DNA of 64,000 nt. It comes from Pseudoduganella flava (GTDB taxonomy: Bacteria; Pseudomonadota; Gammaproteobacteria; Burkholderiales; Burkholderiaceae_D). The stretch is from the NCBI RefSeq assembly GCF_007830495.1, contig NZ_VLKW01000003.1:248001-312000 (forward strand), read 5' to 3'. Below, piece by piece: positions 35,830 to 44,354 of this stretch. The notes under the pieces are model-generated. The model made no database searches. It was not told where the DNA came from and was given only the letters and a program-made list of their open reading frames with translations. Position 1 is the first letter of the stretch. Every line of letters starts with the position of its first letter. The translations under genes and the position numbers were made by a program.

Positions 35830-37122
35830 TCAGCCTCCGGGGGCCCCGTACACCAGGTGCGGCAGCCACAGCGAGATCTGCGGCACGTAGGTGATCAGCG
35901 CCAGGAAGCCCAACATCGTCAGCAGCCATGGCATCACGGCCACGGTCAGCTCGGAAATGCCCATCTTCGTGATGCCGGACGCCACGTACAGGTTCAGGCC
36001 CACCGGCGGGTGGCACATGCCCACTTCCATGTTCACGACGATCAGGATGCCGAAGTGGATCGGATCGATGCCCAGCGCAACGGCGACCGGGAACAGGATC
36101 GGCGCCATGATCAGCACGATTGACGACGGTTCCATGAAGTTGCCGGCGACCAGCAGCAGCACGTTCACGACCAGCAGGAACGCGATCTTGCCCAGGCCCT
36201 GCGCCGTCAGCCACGCGGCCATCTCCTGCGGAATGTTTTCGCTCGTCATCAGGAACGAGAACAGCACGGCGTTCGTGATGATGTACAGCAGCATTGCCGA
36301 CATCGATGCCGAGTCCAGCAGCACCTTGCCGACCTGCTTCAGCTTCAGGTCCTTGTAGACGAACACGGCGATGATGAACGCATACACGGCAGCCATCGCG
36401 GCCGCTTCGGTCGGCGTGAACACGCCCGAGTAGATACCGCCCATCACGATGACGATCAGGATCAGGCCCCATGCGCTCTTGCGGAAGGCGGCGAAGCGCT
36501 CGGCCCACGTCGCCTTCGGCATGCGCGGGTAGTTGTGCTTCTTCGCCAGCACCCATGTCGTCAGCCCCAGCAGGAAAGCCAGCATGACGCCCGGGATGAC
36601 GCCGGCCATGAACAGCGCACCGACGGACGTGTTGGTCGTCACGGAATACATCACCATCACGATCGACGGCGGAATCAGGATGCCCAGCGCGCCCGACGTC
36701 GTGATGACGCCCGCGCCGAAACGCTTCGGGTAGCCTTGTTTCACCATCGCCGGCAGGATGATCGAACCGATCGCCACCACGGTGGCCGGGCTCGAGCCCG
36801 AGACGGCCGCGAACAGCGCGCAGGCCAGCACGCCGGCCAGCGCAAGGCCGCCGTGCCAGTGGCCGACCATCGACGACGCGAAGTTGATCATGCGCCGCGC
36901 CACGCCGCCGTGCGTCAGGAAGTTACCGGCCAGGATGAAGAACGGGATCGCCATGATCTCGAATTTCTCGATACCCGTGAACAGCTTCAGCGCCACGGAT
37001 TCGATCGGCACCTGCGTCATCGTGAACAGGAACGTCAACACCGTCAGGCCCAGCGAGATGGAGATCGGCATACCCGTCAACATCAGCACCAGCAGCAGGC
37101 CAAAGATAATCAGTGCGTTCAT
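35830..37122 (-). CDS. dctM: TRAP transporter large permease, DctM
   Basis: A 430-residue inner-membrane protein with about 12 TM helices, the transport subunit of a tripartite ATP-independent periplasmic transporter. Hallmarks include NALIIFGLLLVLMLTGMPIS at the start, the PFFILAGNFLTHGGVARRMI motif, GSSPATVVAIGSIILPAMV, and GVITTSGALGILIPPSIVMV; the C-terminal half repeats this layout (VLLLVAGNFMEPSSIVLIMA). The start overlaps the dctQ stop (ATGA), a sign of translational coupling. It is the last gene of dctP-dctQ-dctM. Confidence 0.95.
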   Translation of the reverse strand: MNALIIFGLLLVLMLTGMPISISLGLTVLTFLFTMTQVPIESVALKLFTGIEKFEIMAIPFFILAGNFLTHGGVARRMINFASSMVGHWHGGLALAGVLACALFAAVSGSSPATVVAIGSIILPAMVKQGYPKRFGAGVITTSGALGILIPPSIVMVMYSVTTNTSVGALFMAGVIPGVMLAFLLGLTTWVLAKKHNYPRMPKATWAERFAAFRKSAWGLILIVIVMGGIYSGVFTPTEAAAMAAVYAFIIAVFVYKDLKLKQVGKVLLDSASMSAMLLYIITNAVLFSFLMTSENIPQEMAAWLTAQGLGKIAFLLVVNVLLLVAGNFMEPSSIVLIMAPILFPVAVALGIDPIHFGILIVVNMEVGMCHPPVGLNLYVASGITKMGISELTVAVMPWLLTMLGFLALITYVPQISLWLPHLVYGAPGG

Positions 37123-37679
37123 GCTTTGGCTCCTTGCGTTTCTTCTTCAAGACCCTCGACGTGGGCGTGGTCATGCTTCGGCAGCTCGCCGGTGCGCACG
37201 AACTGCACCGCCACCTGCAGGAAGCGGAAGCACATCAGGTAGCTGCCGCACGGCACGGCCAGGTAGACGAGCCACATCGGCACTTCGAGGTCGGCCGACG
37301 TCTGGTCCGTGTGGGCGATTTCCCACACGAACGATGCGCCCAGGGTGCCGACGGTGCCGGTGAACAGCGCGCCGGCCAGCAGGCCGAACACGATGAACTT
37401 GTTGCGCCACGACGTGTTCAGGCGGTTGATCATCACGTCCACGCCGACGTGGATGCCCGTCCGCACGCCATACGCGGCGCCGAACTTGGCCATCCACACG
37501 AACATGTAGATGCACAGCTCCTGTGCCCAGCTCGTGTTGATCTGAATGAGTTCGTCCTGCAGCCACGGAATGGGCAGGCCGGACGCGTAGCGGTGCACGA
37601 CCGCCACGAAGATGATGAAGGTGGCTGCGGCCATCAGGGTCGCAATGAGCCACTCTTCCAGGTGGTCCAGGAATTTCAT
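37119..37679 (-). CDS. dctQ: TRAP transporter small permease, DctQ
   Basis: A 186-residue protein with four TM helices (WLIATLMAAATFIIFVAVVH; WAQELCIYMFVWMAKFGAAY; KFIVFGLLAGALFTGTVGTL; MWLVYLAVPCGSYLMCFRFL), the small membrane subunit that pairs with DctM. The family Trp-Ala-x-Glu motif of TM2 is present (WAQEL). The ATG at 37679 follows a purine-rich site; eight further codons are open upstream but lack one. It overlaps dctM by 4 nt. Confidence 0.92.
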   Translation of the reverse strand: MKFLDHLEEWLIATLMAAATFIIFVAVVHRYASGLPIPWLQDELIQINTSWAQELCIYMFVWMAKFGAAYGVRTGIHVGVDVMINRLNTSWRNKFIVFGLLAGALFTGTVGTLGASFVWEIAHTDQTSADLEVPMWLVYLAVPCGSYLMCFRFLQVAVQFVRTGELPKHDHAHVEGLEEETQGAKA

Positions 37680-37782
37680 GGGGTATCTCTCGGGAGCTCC
37701 GACCAACGGCGGGTCGGCGATACGGGGGAACCACGGGGCGGCAGGACGCCGCCCCGCGACCGGTGCGTCAAATCACCAGCTG

Positions 37783-38775
37783 TTACTTCGTGCCTTCCTT
37801 GCTGATCGCGTTGATCAGGTCGGCGCCGATACGGCTTTCCATCTGCTTGTGCACGGGCTGCAGCGCTTTCTTCCACTCGGCCTGCTGCTGGGCGTTCAAG
37901 GTGATGAACTGGGTCTTGCCCGATTTCTTCATCGCGTCCAGCGCCATGTCGTTGTCGCGCTGGGCGATCGCCTTTTCATAGGTCGTCGCTTCACGCATCG
38001 CGCCTTCCAGCGCGGTGCGGATGTCGGCCGGCAGGCCGTCCCAGAACTTCTTGTTGACGATGACGGCATAGCCCAGGTAGCCATGGTTCGACAGGGTGCC
38101 GTACTTCTGCACCTCGTGCATCTTCTGCGTGTACATGTTCGACGGCGGGTTCTCGGTGCCGTCCACGACGCCAGTCTGCAGCGCCTGGTACACCTCGGAG
38201 AACGCCAGCACTTGCGGGTTCGCGCCCAGTGCGCGCATCTGCGCGTCCAGCACCTTCGACGACTGGATGCGCATCTTCAGGCCGCGGAAGTCGGCCGGGC
38301 TGTTCAGCGGCTTGTTGGCCGACATGATCTTGAAGCCGTTATCCCAGTACGCCAGGCCGGTGATGCCCTTGGTTTCCAGCTTTTTCAGCAGGCCCTTGCC
38401 GATCGGACCTTCGGTCACGTTGTACAGTGCCTGCTTGGTCGGGAAGATGTACGGCAGGTCGAAGACTTCGAATTCCTTCACGCCCAGCGGACCGAACTTG
38501 GCCAGCGACGGTGCCAGCATCTGCACGGCGCCCAGCTGCAGCGCTTCGAGCTCTTCCTTGTCCTTGTACAGCTGGCTGTTCGGATACACCTCGACCTTGA
38601 CGCGGCCGTTGGTGGCTTTTTCGGCAAGCTGCTTGAAGCGCTCGGCGGCCTGGCCCTTCGGCGTGTCCGTCGCCACCACGTGGCTGAACTTGATGACGAT
38701 CGGTGCTTGTGCGAAGGCGTTGGAAGTGATGCAGGCGGCCGCGGTGAGTGCGACCAGGATGGTCTTGAGCTTCAT
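37783..38775 (-). CDS. dctP: TRAP transporter substrate-binding protein, DctP
   Basis: A 330-residue periplasmic solute receptor. The signal peptide is MKLKTILVALTAAACITSNA, cleaved after AFA. The mature part is a DctP-type (TRAP SSP) fold: IVIKFSHVVATDTPKGQAAE, the carboxylate-clamp Arg region GLKMRIQSSKVLDAQMRALG, and EVYQALQTGVVDGTENPPSN. The strong resemblance to DctP receptors for C4-dicarboxylates, and the DctS/DctR-like regulators next door, suggest succinate/malate/fumarate uptake, but binding specificity is inferred. Start at 38775 chosen at the signal peptide; GGGGAC is its site. Confidence 0.93.
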   Translation of the reverse strand: MKLKTILVALTAAACITSNAFAQAPIVIKFSHVVATDTPKGQAAERFKQLAEKATNGRVKVEVYPNSQLYKDKEELEALQLGAVQMLAPSLAKFGPLGVKEFEVFDLPYIFPTKQALYNVTEGPIGKGLLKKLETKGITGLAYWDNGFKIMSANKPLNSPADFRGLKMRIQSSKVLDAQMRALGANPQVLAFSEVYQALQTGVVDGTENPPSNMYTQKMHEVQKYGTLSNHGYLGYAVIVNKKFWDGLPADIRTALEGAMREATTYEKAIAQRDNDMALDAMKKSGKTQFITLNAQQQAEWKKALQPVHKQMESRIGADLINAISKEGTK

Positions 38776-38853
38776 GTGTGTCCCCAAATAAGTAAAAATC
38801 GGATTTATTATTCTTGCGATCCCATTCTGTATAAGGCTTTTGCAAGGGACAAC

Positions 38854-38867
38854 TGTGGAAAACCACA
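38854..38867. promoter_or_regulatory. Palindrome in the dctP-dctS divergent region, possible DctR operator
   Basis: TGTGG-AAAA-CCACA, a perfect 5-bp inverted repeat flanked by imperfect ACT...AGT. It is 79 bp upstream of dctP and 36 bp upstream of the sensor-kinase ATG. Two-fold symmetry with A/T centre fits a response-regulator dimer. Only location and symmetry support it. Confidence 0.35.
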
Positions 38868-38902
38868 ATAGTCCTGCAAGCCAGATTCGTTACCCTCAGA
38901 CA

Positions 38903-40882
38903 ATGACCTCCCCTCGCACCCTGGCGTCCCGGCTGCCGTTCCCGAATTCCGCGCGCTGGTTGCTGCCCGTGGTGCTCGTGCTGTTCTTCCTCGCCATCCT
39001 GATCTGGCTGCCCTGGCAGGCGCGCCAGATGGAAAGCAACGAACGCCAGGAACAACTGATCGCCGACACATTGTGGGTCGAGCAGACGATCCGCTTCCAG
39101 CTCGGCCGCCACGAGGAAGACTTGCGCTCGGTCGCCAATGAAATCATTGCCGGCGCCAGCACGAAGCGGCTGCACGACCGCATGGCCAGCGAGCTGAAGA
39201 CTGGCCTGGAACTGAAGCGCGTGATGTGGGTAACGCCGGAAGGCCGCGTGGCGGCATCCAGCGACGAGGCGCCGCTGCCGCGCGCGACGTTGACGCCATC
39301 GTCGCGCGACGCCGCCGAGCGGGCGCGCCGCAGCCGCAACGGCGTCTACAGCCAGCCCGAACCGCAGCAGGTGGATCCGGCCGGCACGCCGGGCGCGATG
39401 ATGATGGATTATCACTTGCCGCTGTACCGGGGCGACCAGTACCTGGGCACGCTGGTGGCCAGTTACCAGCTCTCGGCGATTCTCGAAGAAATGGTGCCGT
39501 GGTGGTTCGCGCAGGACAACCAGGTGACGTTGCTGGACCGCGACGACCGCATCCTGGCGCGCCGCGCCGCCGCCGGCCCGGGCCACGGCGTGTACACGCA
39601 CAAGCGCGGACTCGACCTGCCCGGTGCGACGATCACGTTGATGACGGACAGCGTCAAGACGGAACCGCGGCTGCTGCCGAACCTGCTGGTGGGCTCCGTC
39701 ATCGCGCTGTCGCTGGCGCTGCTGTGGAGCCTGCTTGCGCTGTGGGGCCACATCTCGCGCCGCCTCGCCGCCGAGGAAGCGCTGCGCCAGCAGATGGCGT
39801 TCCGCACGGCGATGGAAAATTCGCTGGTAACGGGCCTGCGCGCGCGCGACCTGGAAGGCCGCATCACCTACGTCAATCCCGCGTTCTGCCAGATGGTGGG
39901 CTATACGGAGGAAGAACTGGTGGGCCGTTCGCCGCCGATGCCGTACTGGGCGCCGGAAGTGATGGCCGAATACCAGCACCGGCTGCAGAACGTGCTGCAG
40001 GGGACCGTGACGCCGCAGTTCGAGACGATCTTCCAGCGCCCGGACGGCACCCGCATTCCCGTGCTGATCTTCGAGGCACCGCTGGTCGACAACGAAGGCC
40101 GGCACACCGGCTGGATGGGCTCGATCCTGGACATTTCCGACCGCAAGCGCATCGAGGAATTGAACCGCGAGCACCAGGAAAAGCTGCAGGCATCGAGCCG
40201 GCTGGCCACGATGGGCGAGATCGCGTCGATGCTGGCGCACGAGCTGAACCAGCCGCTGGCCGCCATCTCCAGTTACACGACGGGGGCGCTGAACCTGCTG
40301 TCGCGCCCGAACGTGGCGGCCGACACACTGAAGCCGGCGCTGGAGCAGGCCGGCGCGCAGGCGCGGCGGGCCGGGCAGATCATCCGCAGCGTGCATGAAT
40401 TCGTGAGGAAGCGGGAAGCCGAACGCCAGGACGTGGCGCTGGGCACGATGGTCGACAGCATCAGCGCGCTGATCGAGATGCAGGCGCGCCAGTACCAGGT
40501 GTCGTTCCTGGCCAACATTCCGGCCGACCTGCCGGCCGTGCGGGCCGACCGCATGATGATCGAGCAGGTGCTGCTGAACCTGACGCGCAACGGCATCGAG
40601 GCGATGGCCAACGTGGCGCTATCGCGGCGCGTGCTGCGCGTGGCGGCCCGGCACGACGAGGCGGCCGGCCAGGTTGTCGTGTCGGTGATCGACAACGGCC
40701 ACGGCATTCCGGCCGACGTGGCCGAGCGGCTGTTTTCGCCGTTCTTCTCGACGAAAGCGGAGGGCATGGGCATGGGCCTGAACATCTGCCGCACGGCGAT
40801 CGAGTTCCACGGCGGCACGCTGACCCACCAGGACAACCCGCAAGGCGGTACCATATTCACGTTCACGCTGCCGGTAGCGTGA
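38903..40882 (+). CDS. Sensor histidine kinase of the dicarboxylate system (DctS/DctB-like)
   Basis: A 659-residue membrane kinase. TM1 (WLLPVVLVLFFLAILIWLPW) and TM2 (LLVGSVIALSLALLWSLLAL, about 265-285) bracket a periplasmic sensor domain of about 210 residues. Then comes one PAS domain (VTGLRARDLEGRITYVNPAF), the dimerisation/phosphoacceptor helix with the H-box MLAHELNQPLAAIS, and the ATPase domain (N-box LLNLTRNGIEAM, G1 VIDNGHGIPADV, G2 GMGMGLNICRTAIE). It would sense external C4-dicarboxylate and phosphorylate the regulator encoded next. The ATG at 38903 places TM1 normally; a TTG at 38840 is an alternative. Divergent from dctP. Confidence 0.92.
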   Translation: MTSPRTLASRLPFPNSARWLLPVVLVLFFLAILIWLPWQARQMESNERQEQLIADTLWVEQTIRFQLGRHEEDLRSVANEIIAGASTKRLHDRMASELKTGLELKRVMWVTPEGRVAASSDEAPLPRATLTPSSRDAAERARRSRNGVYSQPEPQQVDPAGTPGAMMMDYHLPLYRGDQYLGTLVASYQLSAILEEMVPWWFAQDNQVTLLDRDDRILARRAAAGPGHGVYTHKRGLDLPGATITLMTDSVKTEPRLLPNLLVGSVIALSLALLWSLLALWGHISRRLAAEEALRQQMAFRTAMENSLVTGLRARDLEGRITYVNPAFCQMVGYTEEELVGRSPPMPYWAPEVMAEYQHRLQNVLQGTVTPQFETIFQRPDGTRIPVLIFEAPLVDNEGRHTGWMGSILDISDRKRIEELNREHQEKLQASSRLATMGEIASMLAHELNQPLAAISSYTTGALNLLSRPNVAADTLKPALEQAGAQARRAGQIIRSVHEFVRKREAERQDVALGTMVDSISALIEMQARQYQVSFLANIPADLPAVRADRMMIEQVLLNLTRNGIEAMANVALSRRVLRVAARHDEAAGQVVVSVIDNGHGIPADVAERLFSPFFSTKAEGMGMGLNICRTAIEFHGGTLTHQDNPQGGTIFTFTLPVA

Positions 40883-40996
40883 CAAAATCGCCATGGCTGC
40901 GTTGCACCGTCTTGCCGTGCAAGGGTACTGTGTTCGACGCTGCGCCTTGCCCTGACGGTTTTGCCAGGCACTTCGAGATTTAAAGGAAACACAACA

Positions 40997-41584
40997 ATGC
41001 TGCATATCGTCGATGATGAAGAAGTGGTGCGCGACTCGCTGTCGTGGCTGGCTTCGTCGCGCGCCATTCCCGCCGCCACCTACGATTGTGGAGCGAAATT
41101 TCTCGCCTGGGTCGAGACGGGCGAGTTCGACCCGGCCGGCGACTGTGTGCTGCTCGACGTACGGATGCCCGAAATGAACGGCGTGGCGGTGTTCGACCAG
41201 CTGCACGCGCGCGGCCTCACCCAACGGCTGCCGGTGATCTTCCTGACGGGCCACGGCGACGTGCCGATGGCGGTCGACACGTTGAAACGGGGCGCGTTCG
41301 ACTTCTTCGAGAAGCCGTTCAACGACAACGAGCTGATGGACCGCGTCCAGGAAGGCCTGGCGAAATCGCAGCAGGCCAGCGCCCACGCCGCCGTGCATGC
41401 GCGGCTGGCGACGTTGTCGTCGCGCGAGCGCGAAGTGCTGGACCTGATCCTGGCCGGCAAGATGAACAAGGTCGTCGCCGACGAGCTGGGTATCAGCATG
41501 CGCACGGTCGAAGTGCACCGCGCCCATATCTTCGACAAGATGCAGGTGAAGACGGCCGTCGAGCTGGCCGGCCTGCTGAAATAA
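40997..41584 (+). CDS. Response regulator, FixJ/NarL-type (DctR-like)
   Basis: A 195-residue regulator: receiver domain (phosphoacceptor D54 in LLDVRMPEMNG, acidic pocket DDE at 6-8, T84 in FLTGHGDVPM, K106 in FEKPF) and a C-terminal LuxR-type HTH (LSSREREVLDLILAGKMNKV, ADELGISMRTVEVHRAHIFD). This is the FixJ/DctR layout rather than the sigma-54-dependent DctD layout. It would activate dctPQM when phosphorylated by the upstream kinase. AAGGAAA site before the ATG; 114 bp after the kinase stop. Confidence 0.93.
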   Translation: MLHIVDDEEVVRDSLSWLASSRAIPAATYDCGAKFLAWVETGEFDPAGDCVLLDVRMPEMNGVAVFDQLHARGLTQRLPVIFLTGHGDVPMAVDTLKRGAFDFFEKPFNDNELMDRVQEGLAKSQQASAHAAVHARLATLSSREREVLDLILAGKMNKVVADELGISMRTVEVHRAHIFDKMQVKTAVELAGLLK

Positions 41585-41586
41585 CC

Positions 41587-42327
41587 GTGGCGCTGTCGAC
41601 GAAATTCGCGCTCAGCATGACGCTGCGGCGCGATACCGTGCCGGACTTCGACAGCTATCCCTTTTCCCTGCCGGCCGTGCGCCACCTTGACGTGCTGACG
41701 TTCCACCCGGCCGTCACGTTCATCGTCGGCGAAAACGGCAGCGGCAAATCCACGCTGCTGGAAGCGATCGCCGTCGCGCTGGGCTACAACGCTGAAGGCG
41801 GCAGCCGCAATCTCAATTTCCACACGCGCGCCTCGCACTCGCCACTGCACGAGTATCTGACGATCAGCCGGGGCTACCGCAGGCCGCGTGACGGTTACTT
41901 CCTGCGCGCCGAGAGTTTCTACAACGTCGCTTCGGAGCTGGAGCACATCGGGGACGATTTCAAGTTCTACGGCGGCCGCACCCCGCACGAGCAGTCGCAT
42001 GGGGAATCGTTCATGGCGCTGCTGAAGCACCGCTTTGGCGGCAACGGGCTGTACGTGCTCGACGAGCCGGAAGCGGCACTGTCGCCGCAGCGCCAGCTGG
42101 CCGCGCTGAAGCGCATCCACGAGCTCGTGCAGGCGGGCTCGCAATTCATCATCGCCACCCACTCGCCGATCCTGATGGCGTACCCGGACGCCCGCATCTA
42201 CGCCTGCCTGCCGGACGGCCTGCGCCGCACCGACTACGAGGACACCGAGCATTACCAGGTGATGCACGACTTCCTGCGCGATCCGCAGCGCATGCTGGAC
42301 ACGCTGCTCGCCGACGACGAAGCGTAA
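41587..42327 (+). CDS. Small AAA/ABC-type ATPase
   Basis: A 246-residue ATPase. Walker A is FIVGENGSGKSTLLEAIAVA, Walker B GLYVLDEPEAALSPQRQLAA with the adjacent ABC-type signature region EQSHGESFMALL, and switch His IIATHSPILMAYPD. It has the ABC-ATPase head without a transporter partner or long coiled coil (RecF/SMC-like single head), similar to the AAA_21/AAA_23-type stand-alone ATPases. Function unknown. The GTG at 41587 follows the response-regulator stop after 2 bp; an ATG at 41617 is an alternative. Probably cotranscribed with it. Confidence 0.8.
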   Translation: MALSTKFALSMTLRRDTVPDFDSYPFSLPAVRHLDVLTFHPAVTFIVGENGSGKSTLLEAIAVALGYNAEGGSRNLNFHTRASHSPLHEYLTISRGYRRPRDGYFLRAESFYNVASELEHIGDDFKFYGGRTPHEQSHGESFMALLKHRFGGNGLYVLDEPEAALSPQRQLAALKRIHELVQAGSQFIIATHSPILMAYPDARIYACLPDGLRRTDYEDTEHYQVMHDFLRDPQRMLDTLLADDEA

Positions 42328-42338
42328 CGCCAAGGCCG

Positions 42339-43667
42339 TCAGCACTGGGGCGTCAGCAGCTCGCGCGCGGCCGTGTCGATGAGCTTGCGCTTGCCGTTCG
42401 GGGCCAGCGGGATGTCCGGCACCTCTTCCAGCATCACGTCGAACAGGCCCACCAGGCGGCGCTGCTGTTCGTTCAGCAGATGGGCCTTCTGCTCCGCCGT
42501 CAACGAGCCGTGCTTGCCGACGACGGCAAGCCGGAGCGCGCCCGGCTCGGACTGGCGGATCTGGTACAGGCGCACGAACGCCCACGAACCTGGGTCCGGC
42601 ATCACGGACAGGCCGGGAACGCGGTTGCCGTGCCGGTCGATCAGGAACTCCTGCGCGCGCCCATCGATCGCATGGCAGATGCCGTGCTCGTCGACGTGGC
42701 CGAAATCGTCGGTGCGATAGCGGATCAGCGGCATCACGTCGTTCCACAGCGAGGTGCCGACGATCTCGGCGCGGCCGTCCGGCTGCACCAGGTTTTCCGT
42801 CTCGCCATACATCGGATCGAAGCGGTAGGGCGACAGTTCGCCCAGCTCGTAGCGGGCAAACGCGAGATTGACGCGTTCGGATTGGCCATAGCTGATCGAC
42901 ACGGGGCAATGGAACAGCCGTGCGATGGCCGCCAGTTGCGGCCGCGCGGCGGGTTCGGAAACGAGGAACACGGCCCGCACGGGAAAGGTCAGGTCGCCGG
43001 ACGCCAGCAGGTCCGCCAACGCCGCCGCGCCGCTCGGGTAGGCATGCACGAAGCGCGGCCGCACCCGGTTCAACGCGGCGACGATCGCTTCCCTGTGCCG
43101 CAGCGCGATGTGGTAAGGGGACAACAGCAGCATATTCCCGAAGCGCCGGCACGGCGGTTCGTGGGCGGGCCGCCGCGCATCGGCACCGATGCGCAGATAG
43201 GTGCTGCGGTGGAACGAGAAGCCGAACTGCCCCCATTCGCTCAGCAGGAAGCCCTTCTCGATGTCCGCCAGGCGCTTGCTGCGCCACAGGCCGATGCCTT
43301 CGCCGGTGGAGCCCCCCGTCGTTACATAGTTCAGCAGGCGGGGATCGAGGCGCTCGTGCAGGAAGTCGCGATGGTGCGCCATCACATCGGCCTTGGTCAG
43401 GTAGGGGAACGCGCGCAACAGTGCGAACGGCGGTTCGTTGGCGAGCTCCGTCGGCTTCAACCGCACGGTTGCCCGGTAGTACGGCACGTGTGTGCAGGCG
43501 ATGCGCAGGATGCGCCGCAGGCAGGCCTCGCGGCAGGCACGTGCGGCCGCCCCATCGTCCCGCGGCAGGCGCCGCACGGCGAAATGATGGCGGTGATACA
43601 ACAGCCCGGACGGAATGTACTGTCGGTACAGATAGTACCAATGCTTGAACCTGTCGATCATGCCCAT
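42339..43667 (-). CDS. Adenylate-forming enzyme of the phenylacetate-CoA ligase/CoF synthetase family
   Basis: A 442-residue ANL-superfamily protein. The family P-loop TTGGSTGEGIGLW (about 114-126), the SYGQSERVNLAF motif, the RTDDFG (A8-like) segment, and the C-terminal Lys region GKRKLI are seen. It resembles the PaaK-like CapK/F390-synthetase group, which activate carboxylates in capsule, exopolysaccharide and other secondary routes. Here it stands alone, so its substrate is unknown. Start at 43667 chosen because GGGAGGAG stands directly before it; the open frame goes 34 codons further but lacks one. Confidence 0.82.
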   Translation of the reverse strand: MGMIDRFKHWYYLYRQYIPSGLLYHRHHFAVRRLPRDDGAAARACREACLRRILRIACTHVPYYRATVRLKPTELANEPPFALLRAFPYLTKADVMAHHRDFLHERLDPRLLNYVTTGGSTGEGIGLWRSKRLADIEKGFLLSEWGQFGFSFHRSTYLRIGADARRPAHEPPCRRFGNMLLLSPYHIALRHREAIVAALNRVRPRFVHAYPSGAAALADLLASGDLTFPVRAVFLVSEPAARPQLAAIARLFHCPVSISYGQSERVNLAFARYELGELSPYRFDPMYGETENLVQPDGRAEIVGTSLWNDVMPLIRYRTDDFGHVDEHGICHAIDGRAQEFLIDRHGNRVPGLSVMPDPGSWAFVRLYQIRQSEPGALRLAVVGKHGSLTAEQKAHLLNEQQRRLVGLFDVMLEEVPDIPLAPNGKRKLIDTAARELLTPQC

Positions 43668-43836
43668 CGCGCTCCTCCCGTTCTTGCAGTCAACACAGAG
43701 AGCCAGCCCACTGGGAAAATGGTAGAGCCGAGGCAGATCCGACACTTTGCGCGTGCTCGCCATCGTCACGCGGGAAGGCAGCCGAGCATGCCGACGGTGG
43801 CGCCGCCGCCACTGCTGCGCGTGGACTGTGGCGGCC

Positions 43837-43842
43837 TATAAT
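43837..43842 (+). promoter_or_regulatory. Candidate -10 box of the 125-residue protein gene
   Basis: Perfect TATAAT, 38 bp before the ATG at 43881, a good distance for a short leader. The -35 region is GC-rich and has no clear match. Confidence 0.35.
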
Positions 43843-43880
43843 CGGCACAAGGACCATCCATCAAGCTCCCCGCCCCGCCG

Positions 43881-44258
43881 ATGACCAAGACCATTGCCGA
43901 CAAACTGCATCTGAAGAACGCCACTTCGTTTGCCGTACTGAACGCCGACGCGCGCCATGCCCACCTGCTGGACCAGTTGCCCGCCGCCAAGCGGGTAGCG
44001 GCCGGCCCCGCCGACCTGGTGCTGCTGTTCGCCGACACGTTCGCGCAATTCGAAGCGCAACTGCCGGCGGCCAAGGCGGCGTTGGCGCCGGGCGGCGCGC
44101 TGTGGGTCGCCTACGTGAAGGGCACGTCGAAGCTGCGCACGGACGCGGGGTTACACCGCGACACGCTGCGAGCACATGCCGAGACGGCCGGCTTGACGAG
44201 CGTGGCAATGATTGCGCTCGATGACGATTGGTCGGCGTTGCGGTTCAAGGCTGGGTGA
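43881..44258 (+). CDS. Conserved hypothetical protein (DUF3052-like)
   Basis: A 125-residue cytosolic protein: MTKTIADKLHLKNATSFAVL, then DLVLLFADTFAQFEAQLPAA, a Rossmann-like APGGALWVAYVKGTSKLRTD, and ALDDDWSALRFKAG at the end. The beta-alpha-beta pattern with GGALWVAYVKG resembles the DUF3052 family, small proteins of unknown function. It is transcribed alone, converging on the queG gene with 96 bp between. Confidence 0.7.
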   Translation: MTKTIADKLHLKNATSFAVLNADARHAHLLDQLPAAKRVAAGPADLVLLFADTFAQFEAQLPAAKAALAPGGALWVAYVKGTSKLRTDAGLHRDTLRAHAETAGLTSVAMIALDDDWSALRFKAG

Positions 44259-44354
44259 GGTGCGGGCGGTTACGGCCTCGGTCCTGTCGGAGGCGTTTCG
44301 CAGGCGCGGAGCATGCTTCGCGAATTCCCTGCCACACCATCAAGGTGGACGGGC

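Noticed and set aside
42480..43841. Plus-strand open frame opposite the adenylating enzyme (453 codons)
   Set aside because: Antisense shadow; the minus-strand frame has ligase motifs and a strong ribosome-binding site.
44259..44354. Possible palindromic repeat or attenuator between the DUF3052-like gene and queG
   Set aside because: A few arm-like fragments (GGTCCTGTCGG, GGCTCAGCC) are present but no coherent inverted repeat could be drawn.
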